In this document: positions 26,283 through 34,203 of the stretch, piece after piece
Position numbering within the stretch: the stretch's first letter is position 1
Layout of the letters: the number at the start of each line of letters is the position of its first letter
Source: CAXXOK01 sp963675655
Lineage (GTDB): Bacteria > Bacillota > Clostridia > Christensenellales > Aristaeellaceae
Direction of reading: 5' to 3'
Assembly: GCA_963675655.1 (NCBI GenBank)
Contig: OY776489.1
Span: 1,860,001 to 1,924,000 of the forward strand
Length of the DNA: 64,000 nucleotides
Made by a program: the position numbers and the translations under genes
Notes under the pieces: generated by a model
Told to the model about the DNA's origin: nothing
Databases searched by the model: none
Seen by the model: only the letters and a program-made list of their open reading frames with translations

Positions 26283-26343
26283 TGCTGTAAAAACAGTAAT
26301 TGTACATTCCTGCGCTTGACAGCATTTTTGCTGTGCCTATAAT
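26283..26343 (+). promoter_or_regulatory. Promoter and paired operators of the pyrimidine degradation cluster
   Basis: TTGACA (26316-26321) and TATAAT (26338-26343), 16 bases apart, form a near-consensus promoter. ACAGCA-TTTT-TGCTGT (26319-26334) is an inverted repeat filling the spacer. A related TGCTGT-AAAA-ACAG repeat (26283-26296) lies 37 bases upstream. Two sites with the same TGCTGT half element at the same promoter suggest cooperative binding by one regulator, which is not encoded next to the cluster. Confidence 0.65.
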
Positions 26344-26365
26344 TAGTGCCAAGTTCATTTTTGAA

Positions 26366-26412
26366 ACGCCGCAATGAAGCGATGATGCTTCGTTGCGGCG
26401 TATTGCTTTTTT
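26366..26412 (+). terminator. Terminator-like hairpin directly before the aminotransferase gene
   Basis: A 15-bp stem (left arm ACGCCGCAATGAAGC, one G-T pair) with a GATGAT loop ends at 26401 and is followed by ATTGCTTTTTT. The T run passes straight into TTGGAG, the ribosome site of the next gene. Transcription starting near 26350 would meet this hairpin first, so it may be an attenuator for the cluster or a fold that exposes the ribosome site. Confidence 0.6.
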
Positions 26413-26425
26413 GGAGATGATTGGT

Positions 26426-27748
26426 ATGACCGGTGCGGAGATGAAAACGGCCCTGAAACAGTACAACCTGCAGTCTTGGAGTAAACAGGCGGGACTGAAC
26501 CCGATTCCGGTGGAACGCGGCGAAGGTATTTATTTTTGGGATACGGACGGGAAACGCTATTCCGATATGTCCTCCCAATTGGTGAATATGAATCTGGGCT
26601 TTGGCAACAAAGCCATCGGCGATGCGATTAAGGCGCAGGTGGATCAGTATTGTTTTGTTTCGCCGGGGTACGGCGCGGAATCCCGCGCAAAGCTGGCGGA
26701 GAAGATCATCAGCCTGATGCCGGATAACATGGGCAAAGTGTTTTTCACCAACGCCGGTGCGGATGCGAACGAGAACGCCATCAAAATGGCGCGCATGTTT
26801 ACCGGACGCCATAAGGTGTTCAGCCGTTACCGCAGCTACCACGGCTCCTCCTTCGGCGCTGGCAACCTGACGGGCGAACCCCGCCGCTATCCGCTGGAGC
26901 CGGGCATTCCGGGCTTTATTAAATTTTTTGATCCCTACATCTACCGCGAAGCTATACGCTTTGAAAGCGAAGTGGAAGCAACGAAATATTATCTGGCGAA
27001 GCTGGAAGAGCAGATTGTGTACGAAAATCCCGGCGATATAGCCGCCATTGTGCTGGAAACCATTACCGGTTCCAACGGCGTGATTATCCCCCCGGAAGGG
27101 TATCTGCCCGGCGTGCGTGCCATCTGCGATAAGTACGGCATTATGCTGATCTGTGATGAAGTAATGGCTGGCTGGTGCCGTACCGGTAAGATGTTTGCCT
27201 TTGAGCATTTTAACATCAAGCCCGATATGGTTACCTTTGCCAAAGGCGTTACCTGCGGCTATGTGCCGCTGGGCGGCGTGGCCGTAAGCAAAGCGGTAGC
27301 TGCGTACTTTGATGATCACCTGCTCTCCTGCGGCCTTACGTACAGCGGCCACCCGCTGGGCTGCGCTGCGGGCGTGGCATGCGTGAACTACTATGAAGAA
27401 GCGCACATTATGGAGCACGTAAACGAGGTGGGCGCGGTGCTCAAAGCACAGCTGGAAGCCCTGAAGGAGAAGCACCCCTGCGTGGGCGATGTCCGCTCCA
27501 TTGGCCTTTTCTCGGCAGTGGAACTGGTGAAGGATAAAGAAACCCGCGAAGCGCTGGTGCCGTATGGCCGCGACCCCGAAGGGGTGATGGGCGGCATTAA
27601 GGGCAAATTGGCCGCCAAAGGGTTTATGACGTATACACACGAAAACATTGTCATCGTTGCACCGCCGCTCATCATTACGGAAGAACAGCTGCTGGAAGAG
27701 CTTGCCAAGCTGGACGACGTATTAACGGAAGTGGATGCTACGCTGTAA
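26426..27748 (+). CDS. Class III PLP aminotransferase, probable beta-alanine aminotransferase of pyrimidine degradation
   Basis: This is a 440-residue fold-type I transaminase of the omega/class III group. The PLP lysine is Lys273 (VTFAKGVTCGYVPLGG); the cofactor Asp sits in LICDEVMAGWCRTG, and the PLP phosphate loop is near TNAGADANENAIKMAR. ATG 26426 is favoured by the spacing to TTGGAGA over ATG 26417. Its neighbours give the substrate: the pathway downstream ends in beta-alanine, and the next gene can reduce malonate semialdehyde. The likely reaction is beta-alanine plus pyruvate or 2-oxoglutarate to malonate semialdehyde plus alanine or glutamate. Taurine or another omega-amino acid cannot be excluded by sequence. 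Confidence 0.82.
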   Translation: MTGAEMKTALKQYNLQSWSKQAGLNPIPVERGEGIYFWDTDGKRYSDMSSQLVNMNLGFGNKAIGDAIKAQVDQYCFVSPGYGAESRAKLAEKIISLMPDNMGKVFFTNAGADANENAIKMARMFTGRHKVFSRYRSYHGSSFGAGNLTGEPRRYPLEPGIPGFIKFFDPYIYREAIRFESEVEATKYYLAKLEEQIVYENPGDIAAIVLETITGSNGVIIPPEGYLPGVRAICDKYGIMLICDEVMAGWCRTGKMFAFEHFNIKPDMVTFAKGVTCGYVPLGGVAVSKAVAAYFDDHLLSCGLTYSGHPLGCAAGVACVNYYEEAHIMEHVNEVGAVLKAQLEALKEKHPCVGDVRSIGLFSAVELVKDKETREALVPYGRDPEGVMGGIKGKLAAKGFMTYTHENIVIVAPPLIITEEQLLEELAKLDDVLTEVDATL

Positions 27749-27761
27749 CGGAGGAATGTGA

Positions 27762-28913
27762 ATGCCCTTTACACTGAAAACCCCGCAATGCACCGTGCTT
27801 GGGCAGGGCGCATTGCAGACTGCTAAACAGGAACTGCTTGCCATGGGTCAAAAGGCGATGCTCGTAACCGGTAACGTGGTCAAAAAAGGTGCGGCCTTTA
27901 CCGAGCTTACGGCACTGCTGAGCGAAAACGGCGTAGTCTACGAAGTTTTCTCGGATATCCCCGGCGAGCCGGACGACTTGATGGTTGCGGCGGGCGTTGC
28001 GGCCTACCACGCCGCCGGATGCGATTTTATTATCGGTCTTGGCGGCGGAAGCCCCTTGGATACCGCCAAGGCCATTGCCGCAGGCGTGGTGCTTCCCGGC
28101 AGCGTATGCAAATATGCTGGGCAGGAGATTGAAGCGGATATACCGCCGATGGCGCTAATCCCCACCACTGCGGGCACAGGCTCGGAGACGACCAAGTTTA
28201 CGGTGATTACCGACCACGAACATGGCGCGAAGCTGCTGCTTAAAGGTGACGCGCTGTTGCCGAAACTGGCGATTGTGGATTATACCTATACGCTTTCCGC
28301 CCCTGCCGCTCTTACGGCGGCAACCGGTATGGATGCGCTGACCCACGCGGTGGAAGCCTACACCAGTAAAAAGGCGTCTCCGCTGACCGACCCCTACGCG
28401 ATCGATGCGACCCGACGTATTTTTGACAGTTTGCCGGCCGCCTGCAAGGACGGAAGCGACGAGCAGGCGCGCGAGTCGATGGCGATTGCCGCGTACGAAG
28501 CTGGGGTTTGCATCAGTAACGCGTCGGTCACGCTGGTACACGGGCTCAGCCGCCCTATTGGCGCTAAGTTCCATGTGCCGCACGGGCTGTCCAACGCGAT
28601 GCTGCTGGCGCCGTGCCTCACCTTCGCGGCGAAGGGCGCGCCGGAGCGTTTTGCCAAACTGTCCCGTGCATTGGGTTTTGCCGGGCGGGATGAAAGCAAC
28701 ACCCATGCGGCATCCGCATTGGTGGAGAAGTTGGCAGAACTGACCAAAGTATTGAAAATCCCGACTCTCGCTGCCTACGGCGTACCGGAGAAGGACTTTA
28801 TGGCCGCGATTCCCCAGATGGCCAAGGAAGCGCTGCAAAGCGGCAGCCCGGCCAACACCCTGTGCGATGTAACCATTGCCGACGCTGAAACACTTTATAA
28901 AAGCCTTTACTGA
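27762..28913 (+). CDS. Iron-type alcohol dehydrogenase, probable malonate semialdehyde reductase (3-hydroxypropionate dehydrogenase)
   Basis: This is a 383-residue group III metal-dependent alcohol dehydrogenase. The nucleotide loop GLGGGSPLDTAKAIA, the TTAGTGSETTKF segment and the metal ligands in GMDALTHAVEAYTS and GAKFHVPHGLSN are all present. It starts at ATG 27762, 14 bases after the aminotransferase, so both are co-transcribed. In the extended reductive pyrimidine pathway of some Firmicutes an enzyme of this class removes malonate semialdehyde as 3-hydroxypropionate; that role is inferred from context. A hairpin with a T run follows at 28969. Confidence 0.85.
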   Translation: MPFTLKTPQCTVLGQGALQTAKQELLAMGQKAMLVTGNVVKKGAAFTELTALLSENGVVYEVFSDIPGEPDDLMVAAGVAAYHAAGCDFIIGLGGGSPLDTAKAIAAGVVLPGSVCKYAGQEIEADIPPMALIPTTAGTGSETTKFTVITDHEHGAKLLLKGDALLPKLAIVDYTYTLSAPAALTAATGMDALTHAVEAYTSKKASPLTDPYAIDATRRIFDSLPAACKDGSDEQARESMAIAAYEAGVCISNASVTLVHGLSRPIGAKFHVPHGLSNAMLLAPCLTFAAKGAPERFAKLSRALGFAGRDESNTHAASALVEKLAELTKVLKIPTLAAYGVPEKDFMAAIPQMAKEALQSGSPANTLCDVTIADAETLYKSLY

Positions 28914-28968
28914 TCGACTGCTTTTCTCCATCACCGAAAAGCGACACAAAGGAATATTTGCCCGCATT

Positions 28969-29018
28969 ACAAAGGCGTAAGGCGAGGAATCACCTTGCGC
29001 CTTTGTGTTTATTTTTTC
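28969..29018 (+). terminator. Terminator between the alcohol dehydrogenase and the ABC importer
   Basis: A 14-bp stem (left arm ACAAAGGCGTAAGG, one G-T pair, 10-base loop) ends at 29006 and is followed by GTTTATTTTTTCC. It can stop transcripts of the two upstream genes or act as a partial terminator within the cluster. No clear promoter lies between it and the next gene at 29056. Confidence 0.7.
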
Positions 29019-29055
29019 CATTTCTGAAAGGGAATAAAAAAACGGAGGGAACGTA

Positions 29056-29871
29056 ATGCAATTAGCCAGGAAGATGCCGCAGGTCAATACAGGGTTGGAT
29101 GACGGCGTGGAAATTAAAATCAACGATATGTCCGTGCGTTTTCCAGACAAAAGCGGAAGCGGATGGATCGACGCGTTGGTAAACGTGAATTTGGATATTC
29201 AAAAAGGCGAGTTTGTTTCGCTGGTCGGCCCGTCCGGCTGCGGAAAAACGACGCTGCTGCGTACGATTGCCGATTTGCAGCAGCCCTCAAGCGGGCTGAT
29301 TAGCGTGCGCGGCCAAAGCCCCCGGGAGATCCGGCTGCAAAAAAAGTTTGGCATCGTGTTCCAAAGCCCGGTGCTGTACGATTGGCGCACGGCGCGCCGC
29401 AACGTGTGTATGCCCATGGAGCTGATGGGCATCCCCAAAAAGCAGCGCACCGAAACCGTGAGCGAAATGCTGGAGATGGTCAACCTGCTCGGATTCGGGC
29501 ATAAATATCCGCATCAGCTTTCCGGCGGTATGCAGCAGCGCGTAGGCATCGCCCGGGCGCTGGCCATTAAGCCCGAAATATTGCTGATGGACGAGCCGTT
29601 TTCCGCGCTGGACGAGTTTACCAAGGAAAAGCTGAACGAAGAATTGCTTTCCATTTGGAGCAAGGCGAAAAAAACCGTCGTGTTCGTAACCCATAACATA
29701 GCGGAATCCGTTTTCCTGTCCGATCGCGTAGTTGTGCTTTCGCCGCACCCCGGCCGGGTCTCCGCCGTGGTGGATATCGACCTTCCGCGTCCCCGCCATT
29801 TGGCGATAAAGGATACGCCCGCGTTCAGCGCGCTGGTCGCTAAAGTACGCAACAGCTTCGAGGGGGTGTAG
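29056..29871 (+). CDS. ABC importer ATP-binding protein (SsuB/TauB type), pyrimidine-linked
   Basis: This 271-residue ATPase starts at ATG 29056 behind GGAGGG. It has Walker A GPSGCGKTT, Q-loop IVFQSPVLYDWRTARRN, signature LSGGMQQRVGIARAL, Walker B ILLMDEPFSALDEFT and the switch His in VTHNIAES. It belongs to the family that powers nitrate, taurine and NMT1/THI5-type importers. With the two permeases and the binding protein next to it, it would import a pyrimidine-like substrate, judged from the catabolic genes downstream. Confidence 0.9.
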   Translation: MQLARKMPQVNTGLDDGVEIKINDMSVRFPDKSGSGWIDALVNVNLDIQKGEFVSLVGPSGCGKTTLLRTIADLQQPSSGLISVRGQSPREIRLQKKFGIVFQSPVLYDWRTARRNVCMPMELMGIPKKQRTETVSEMLEMVNLLGFGHKYPHQLSGGMQQRVGIARALAIKPEILLMDEPFSALDEFTKEKLNEELLSIWSKAKKTVVFVTHNIAESVFLSDRVVVLSPHPGRVSAVVDIDLPRPRHLAIKDTPAFSALVAKVRNSFEGV

Positions 29872-29875
29872 CCTT

Positions 29876-30727
29876 TTGAAGCGCATCGACTGGAAGAAAT
29901 TCTGGGCTTCTCCGAAATGGGTTACGGTGGTATGGGTGCTGGGGCTGATTGTGGTATGGGAAATCGGCGCGTTCATCATCGCGGGCGTAAAACGCACGCC
30001 GGAGAATGTGCTGCCGCACCTGTACCAGATTATTGGTTCGGTGTTCAGCACCAAAATGGTGAACGGTTCGCAGACGGCAACGCAGATCGTTTTATCCAAC
30101 ACGTGGATTACGCTCATGCGCGCGGGTATCGGCTTTGGCCTCGGCGCGTTGGTGGGTTTTGTGCTCGCCCTGCTGATGAGCCGGTTCACCATCATTGAAA
30201 AGATGATTTTTCCGTATCTGATGATTATTCAGATGATCCCGATTCTCGGCATGGCGCCGATCGTGCTGGCGATTACCAAGGATATTGATAAAAGCCGTAT
30301 TGTCATTGCTGCCATTTTGACATTCTACCCTGTGGCGACCAATACGCTTTCTGGTTTTAAAGCGGTGGAAAAGGAAAAGCAGGAGCTGCTGTATTCTCTG
30401 GCCGCCAGCCGGTGGGATGTGTACCGCAAACTATTGATTCCGTACAGCATGCCCTACCTGTTTACCGGGCTTAAAATTGCGGCCCCGATGGCGATTACCG
30501 CCTCGATTTTGGTAGATACCTTGCAGGGTGGCGGGGGACTTGGCTGTATGATGAGCCAATCGCTCAAACACGCCATGACCATCTATGTTTTCTGGCAGAT
30601 CGTATTTGTCAGCGCGATTGTCGGCATCTTGAGCTATCAGCTGATGGCGTGGCTGGAACGCAGCGTATCGCCGTATCACCGCAGCCTGCGGGAGAGCGGC
30701 GGCACAAAAGTAAAGGGGCTTGAGTGA
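29876..30727 (+). CDS. ABC importer permease 1
   Basis: This 283-residue membrane protein has about six hydrophobic segments. The BPD-type loop reads EKQELLYSLAASRWDVYRKL, followed by IPYSMPYLFTGLKIAAPMAI. The start is the TTG at 29876, 5 bases after the ATPase stop, with GAGGGGGTG as ribosome site; no better in-frame start exists nearby. It pairs with the next permease as a heterodimer. It overlaps that gene by one base (TGATG). Confidence 0.88.
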   Translation: MKRIDWKKFWASPKWVTVVWVLGLIVVWEIGAFIIAGVKRTPENVLPHLYQIIGSVFSTKMVNGSQTATQIVLSNTWITLMRAGIGFGLGALVGFVLALLMSRFTIIEKMIFPYLMIIQMIPILGMAPIVLAITKDIDKSRIVIAAILTFYPVATNTLSGFKAVEKEKQELLYSLAASRWDVYRKLLIPYSMPYLFTGLKIAAPMAITASILVDTLQGGGGLGCMMSQSLKHAMTIYVFWQIVFVSAIVGILSYQLMAWLERSVSPYHRSLRESGGTKVKGLE

Positions 30728-31527
30728 TGAATAACGCCAAACGCTTATGGGATCGTTTTTCCACTTTGGTGTACCCCGTTGCTTTCGGCGTACTCATCGT
30801 GGTGTTATGGCAAACGCAGGTACTGCATAAAATTTTAGGCGCGGATACCTTTACCCTGCCGCTGCCGGGACGCATTTTCACCATTATTGATGATAATTTC
30901 CCCGTGATTATGCGTAACGTGCTGGCGACGCTCATCGTCGCGCTGGGCGGCTTGTTGCTGGGTTCGCTGCTGGGGTATTCGCTGGGCATTATCGCGGCGA
31001 TCTTTAAAAAGTGGGGTAAAGGCGGCTTAACGCTGGCTTCGGCGTTCAACGCCATCCCGATTATTGCAATCGCGCCGATTATGAATAACCTGACCAAGGA
31101 TTTCAGCTCCGATGCAAACATCCGCAGCATGTTTGCCAAGATACTGGTGGTTACCATCACCTCTACTGTCGCCATGAGCGTAAACGCTTATCGCGGCCTG
31201 ACGGAACTAAAACCCTTCTCGCTGGATTTGATGAAGTCCTACGCCGCGACCGAGCGGCAAATCTTCTTCAAACTCCGTTTGCCCAACAGCGTGCCCTTCA
31301 TTTTCACTGCGCTTCGCGTGAGTGTGCCGGGCTGCGTAATCAGCGCGCTGGTCAGCGAGTATTTTGCGGAATATATCGTCGGCGTTGGCCGCATGATCCG
31401 CGAAAACATCGTACTGGCACAGTACGCAACCGCGTGGGCGTACATCACCGTCGCATGCGCGATGGGCATCGTCCTGTATGTTGTGCTGCTGGTTTTTGAA
31501 AGTATTCTGCTGAAAGGGCGAAAATAG
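30727..31527 (+). CDS. ABC importer permease 2
   Basis: This 266-residue permease has the EAA-type loop SLDLMKSYAATERQIFFKLR followed by LPNSVPFIFTALRVSVPGC. The ATG at 30727 overlaps the previous stop; a GTG three bases upstream is possible but unneeded. Two different permeases, one ATPase and one binding protein make a complete importer of the nitrate/taurine/THI5-precursor class. Confidence 0.88.
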   Translation: MNNAKRLWDRFSTLVYPVAFGVLIVVLWQTQVLHKILGADTFTLPLPGRIFTIIDDNFPVIMRNVLATLIVALGGLLLGSLLGYSLGIIAAIFKKWGKGGLTLASAFNAIPIIAIAPIMNNLTKDFSSDANIRSMFAKILVVTITSTVAMSVNAYRGLTELKPFSLDLMKSYAATERQIFFKLRLPNSVPFIFTALRVSVPGCVISALVSEYFAEYIVGVGRMIRENIVLAQYATAWAYITVACAMGIVLYVVLLVFESILLKGRK

Positions 31528-31620
31528 CGCCGTTTTGGTTTGAATAGATCATCCCTGCCGCCGCAGGGTTTGCGCGGAGGCGGAGGAGGCAACCCCAAGC
31601 TTGCTAAGGAGGAAACAAGT

Positions 31621-32712
31621 ATGAGGAATGGGAAAAAGGTTACTCTTGCTCTGATGGCTCTGATGATGGCGCTGGTATTGGCCATGACTACCGTACCCGC
31701 CGTGGCGGAAGGATATTACGGCGCGGACGCGACTGCCGAAACAGTGGTTGTAGACGCCGCAACGCAAGGCAAAGTGGGCAACTGGGGCCTGGGAAACGAG
31801 TATGAGATTCAGGCGCTGCTGTCCAAATACGGCATGCCTACGACATACTTAAGCCAGGCTTTTGACATGGACGGCTTTGATGACGATTCCATTTTGCTGG
31901 CTTCCGCGATGACGTATAACGAGCTGGGCCTGGTGAAAAACGATTATGACGGCGGCTACGGCTACGGCGACAGCGTGAAATTCATTGATATGAATGATGA
32001 AGGCGTTGCGATGCTGGAAGATAACATCTTCACCACCGCTGCGTTCGCCGCGGAAAACCCCAACACCGTAAAGGCGTTCATCGCCGCTTCCGTAAAGGGC
32101 TGGGCGTATGCCTGCGAAAACCCGGAAGAAGCTGCGCAGATCGTGTATAACTACGGCTCTTCCGTATCCAGCGAGCATCAGCTCTACATGGCCAGCGAAG
32201 TGAAAAAGCTGGTAGAAACCGATATGGCTGGCGCTGCCGTGAGCGATTACGGCATGATCGACGATGCTGCCATGCAGCAGACGCTTGATCTGGCTAAGAC
32301 CTACATTCAGCTGTCCGACTCGGTTGCGGCCGAAGCCCTGCAGGCGCTGACGCTGGACGACATCCGCGATTCTTCCTACTTTGCGGATGCTACCGCCGAA
32401 GGCGCGGAACTGGGCGCTCCCGAAAAGACCGACGTAAGCATCCAGCTCAAGTGGCTGCCGCAGGCGCAGTTCATGGGCTACTATGTTGCGCTAGACAAGG
32501 GCTACTACTCTGAAGTTGGCCTGAATGTGACCATCGTCCCCGGCGGCGGCGACATCAGCGAGACCACCGCTGTGTACACCGGCCAGGTAGACTTTGGCGT
32601 AACTTGGGTATCCAACCTGATCGCGGCGAATGCCGGCGGCATGGGGCTGACCGAAGTGGCGCAGATTTTCCAGCGTTCTGGCCTGGTACTGGTTTACAAG
32701 ATCGCCGAATAA
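31621..32712 (+). CDS. NMT1/THI5-like substrate-binding protein with circularly permuted domain order
   Basis: The 363-residue exported protein starts at ATG 31621 behind CTAAGGAGG, with a signal peptide to about residue 29. In this family the mature protein normally begins with a QLKWxPQAQFxGYYVALDKGYY block and continues through IFQRSG to a later GKKVGxWxxGNEYE block. Here the order is reversed. GKVGNWGLGNEYEIQALLSK lies at 50-69 and its downstream half fills 50-250. VSIQLKWLPQAQFMGYYVAL begins at 272 and the protein ends 363 after QIFQRSGLVLVYKIAE. Both halves are well preserved and the frame is open throughout, so a working permuted protein is likely. It would bind a pyrimidine or related base for the adjacent importer; the ligand is inferred from neighbours. 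Confidence 0.85.
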   Translation: MRNGKKVTLALMALMMALVLAMTTVPAVAEGYYGADATAETVVVDAATQGKVGNWGLGNEYEIQALLSKYGMPTTYLSQAFDMDGFDDDSILLASAMTYNELGLVKNDYDGGYGYGDSVKFIDMNDEGVAMLEDNIFTTAAFAAENPNTVKAFIAASVKGWAYACENPEEAAQIVYNYGSSVSSEHQLYMASEVKKLVETDMAGAAVSDYGMIDDAAMQQTLDLAKTYIQLSDSVAAEALQALTLDDIRDSSYFADATAEGAELGAPEKTDVSIQLKWLPQAQFMGYYVALDKGYYSEVGLNVTIVPGGGDISETTAVYTGQVDFGVTWVSNLIAANAGGMGLTEVAQIFQRSGLVLVYKIAE

Positions 32713-32753
32713 ACAACAAACCCGGTACACTGAATGTGTAACACCATACACCG

Positions 32754-32783
32754 CCCGCGGGACGCCTGTATGCGTCCCGCGGG
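32754..32783 (+). terminator. Strong stem-loop between binding protein and dihydropyrimidinase genes
   Basis: A perfect 12-bp GC-rich stem (CCCGCGGGACGC) with a CTGTAT loop and no T run after it. In ABC operons such hairpins after the binding-protein gene often protect its mRNA end and raise its level relative to downstream genes. Partial termination is the alternative. Confidence 0.6.
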
Positions 32784-32808
32784 TCAACCCTTTAAGGAGG
32801 CGCCATGA

Positions 32809-34176
32809 ATGGATCTGCTCATTAAAAACGGTACAATTGTTACGGCAAACGAGATGTTCCAAGGCGATATCGGGGTCAAGGATGGGAAAATAGCGCTGAT
32901 TGGCGCATCGCTAGATGTGCCGGCAACAACCGTGGTGGATGCGACGGGCAAGTATGTGCTGCCTGGCGGCATCGATGCGCATACCCATTTGGCTATGCCC
33001 TTTGGCGGTACCATCTCCGCCGACGGTTACGAAAGCGGCACGCGGGCTGCGGCTTGCGGCGGTGTGACCACTGTGTTTGACTATCCCATGCAGCGCAAAG
33101 GGATGGGACTGCTGGAAATTGTGAAGCAGCGGCAGGCGATGTGTGACCCGGAAGCCTGCGTGGACTATGCGTTCCACTGCATTATTACCGACTTGAACGA
33201 AGGCGCGATACTGGACGAGTTCCAGGCCGCCGTTGACTATGGCATTACAAGCTTTAAATGCTTTTTCGTTTATAAAAAAGAGGGCATGATGGTGGACGAC
33301 GCCACTTTCATCAAAGTGCTGCTCAAGGCGCGCGAAGTAGGCGCCATTACCAACCTGCATGCGGAAAACCCCGATGTAATTGATATGAACGTCGCTCAAT
33401 TCCTTGCGGAAGGCAAAACATCCGCATGGTACCACTACCTCTCCCGCCCCGAATGGGTGGAAGCGGAAGCGGACAAGCGTGCCGTGCACTGGTCCAAATC
33501 CGTGGACGGGCCGTTATATCTGGTGCACATGGCCGATAAAGAGGGGCTGGAGGCCGCTATCGCCGCCAAGCGGGAAGGCGCGCCCATCCATATTGAGACC
33601 TGCCCGCAGTATTTGGAGTTCACCTGCGATGTATACAAGCGCGAGGATGGCCGCAACTTCGTATGCTCCCCGCCCATGAAAGGCGAGGAAAGCCGCGAAG
33701 CGCTGTGGAAAGCGGTGGCGGACGGCAGCATCGATACCGTAGCGACCGACCACTGCCCCTTCCAAAGCTATGAGAAGGATTGGGGCAAGGATGACTTTAC
33801 CAAAATACCCAACGGCTGCGCAGGCATCGAAAACCTGTACCCGTACATGCTTTCCGCGGCCAACGAAGGCAAAATCACCTTTCCGCGTGCGGTGGAACTG
33901 TGCTCTACCAACCCGGCCAAAATTTTCGGCTGCGCGGACAAGGGCTCTCTCACCGTGGGCAAGGATGCGGATATTGTGCTGTACGACCCGCAAAAAACCT
34001 TCACTATTTCGGTGGATAACATGCACAGCGATTATGATCACACCATCTGGGAGGGGAAAACCCTCAAGGGGTATCCGGTACAAACCTACCTGCGCGGCAA
34101 GCTGGTGTATGACGATGGCAAATTCGTCGGCACGCCCGGCGCAGGCCGGTTTGTGAAACGTATACCGCATCAATAA
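32809..34176 (+). CDS. Dihydropyrimidinase
   Basis: This 455-residue metal-dependent amidohydrolase hydrolyses dihydrouracil or dihydrothymine to the N-carbamoyl beta-amino acid. The binuclear site is visible: His58 and His60 (DAHTHL), Lys150 for carboxylation (GITSFKCFF), His184 (NLHAEN), His240 (LVHMAD) and Asp314 (ATDHCPF). The start ATG 32809 lies 8 bases after AAGGAGG; an ATG 4 bases upstream is out of frame. The neighbouring dehydrogenase and carbamoylase genes favour dihydropyrimidine over other hydantoins as substrate. Confidence 0.93.
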   Translation: MDLLIKNGTIVTANEMFQGDIGVKDGKIALIGASLDVPATTVVDATGKYVLPGGIDAHTHLAMPFGGTISADGYESGTRAAACGGVTTVFDYPMQRKGMGLLEIVKQRQAMCDPEACVDYAFHCIITDLNEGAILDEFQAAVDYGITSFKCFFVYKKEGMMVDDATFIKVLLKAREVGAITNLHAENPDVIDMNVAQFLAEGKTSAWYHYLSRPEWVEAEADKRAVHWSKSVDGPLYLVHMADKEGLEAAIAAKREGAPIHIETCPQYLEFTCDVYKREDGRNFVCSPPMKGEESREALWKAVADGSIDTVATDHCPFQSYEKDWGKDDFTKIPNGCAGIENLYPYMLSAANEGKITFPRAVELCSTNPAKIFGCADKGSLTVGKDADIVLYDPQKTFTISVDNMHSDYDHTIWEGKTLKGYPVQTYLRGKLVYDDGKFVGTPGAGRFVKRIPHQ

Positions 34177-34203
34177 ACAATGTTCCAGAAGGGAGGCCCG
34201 GTT

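Noticed and set aside
25898..26319. Open frames between araA and the aminotransferase gene
   Set aside because: They overlap in several frames, include promoter and operator sequence, and have no ribosome site.
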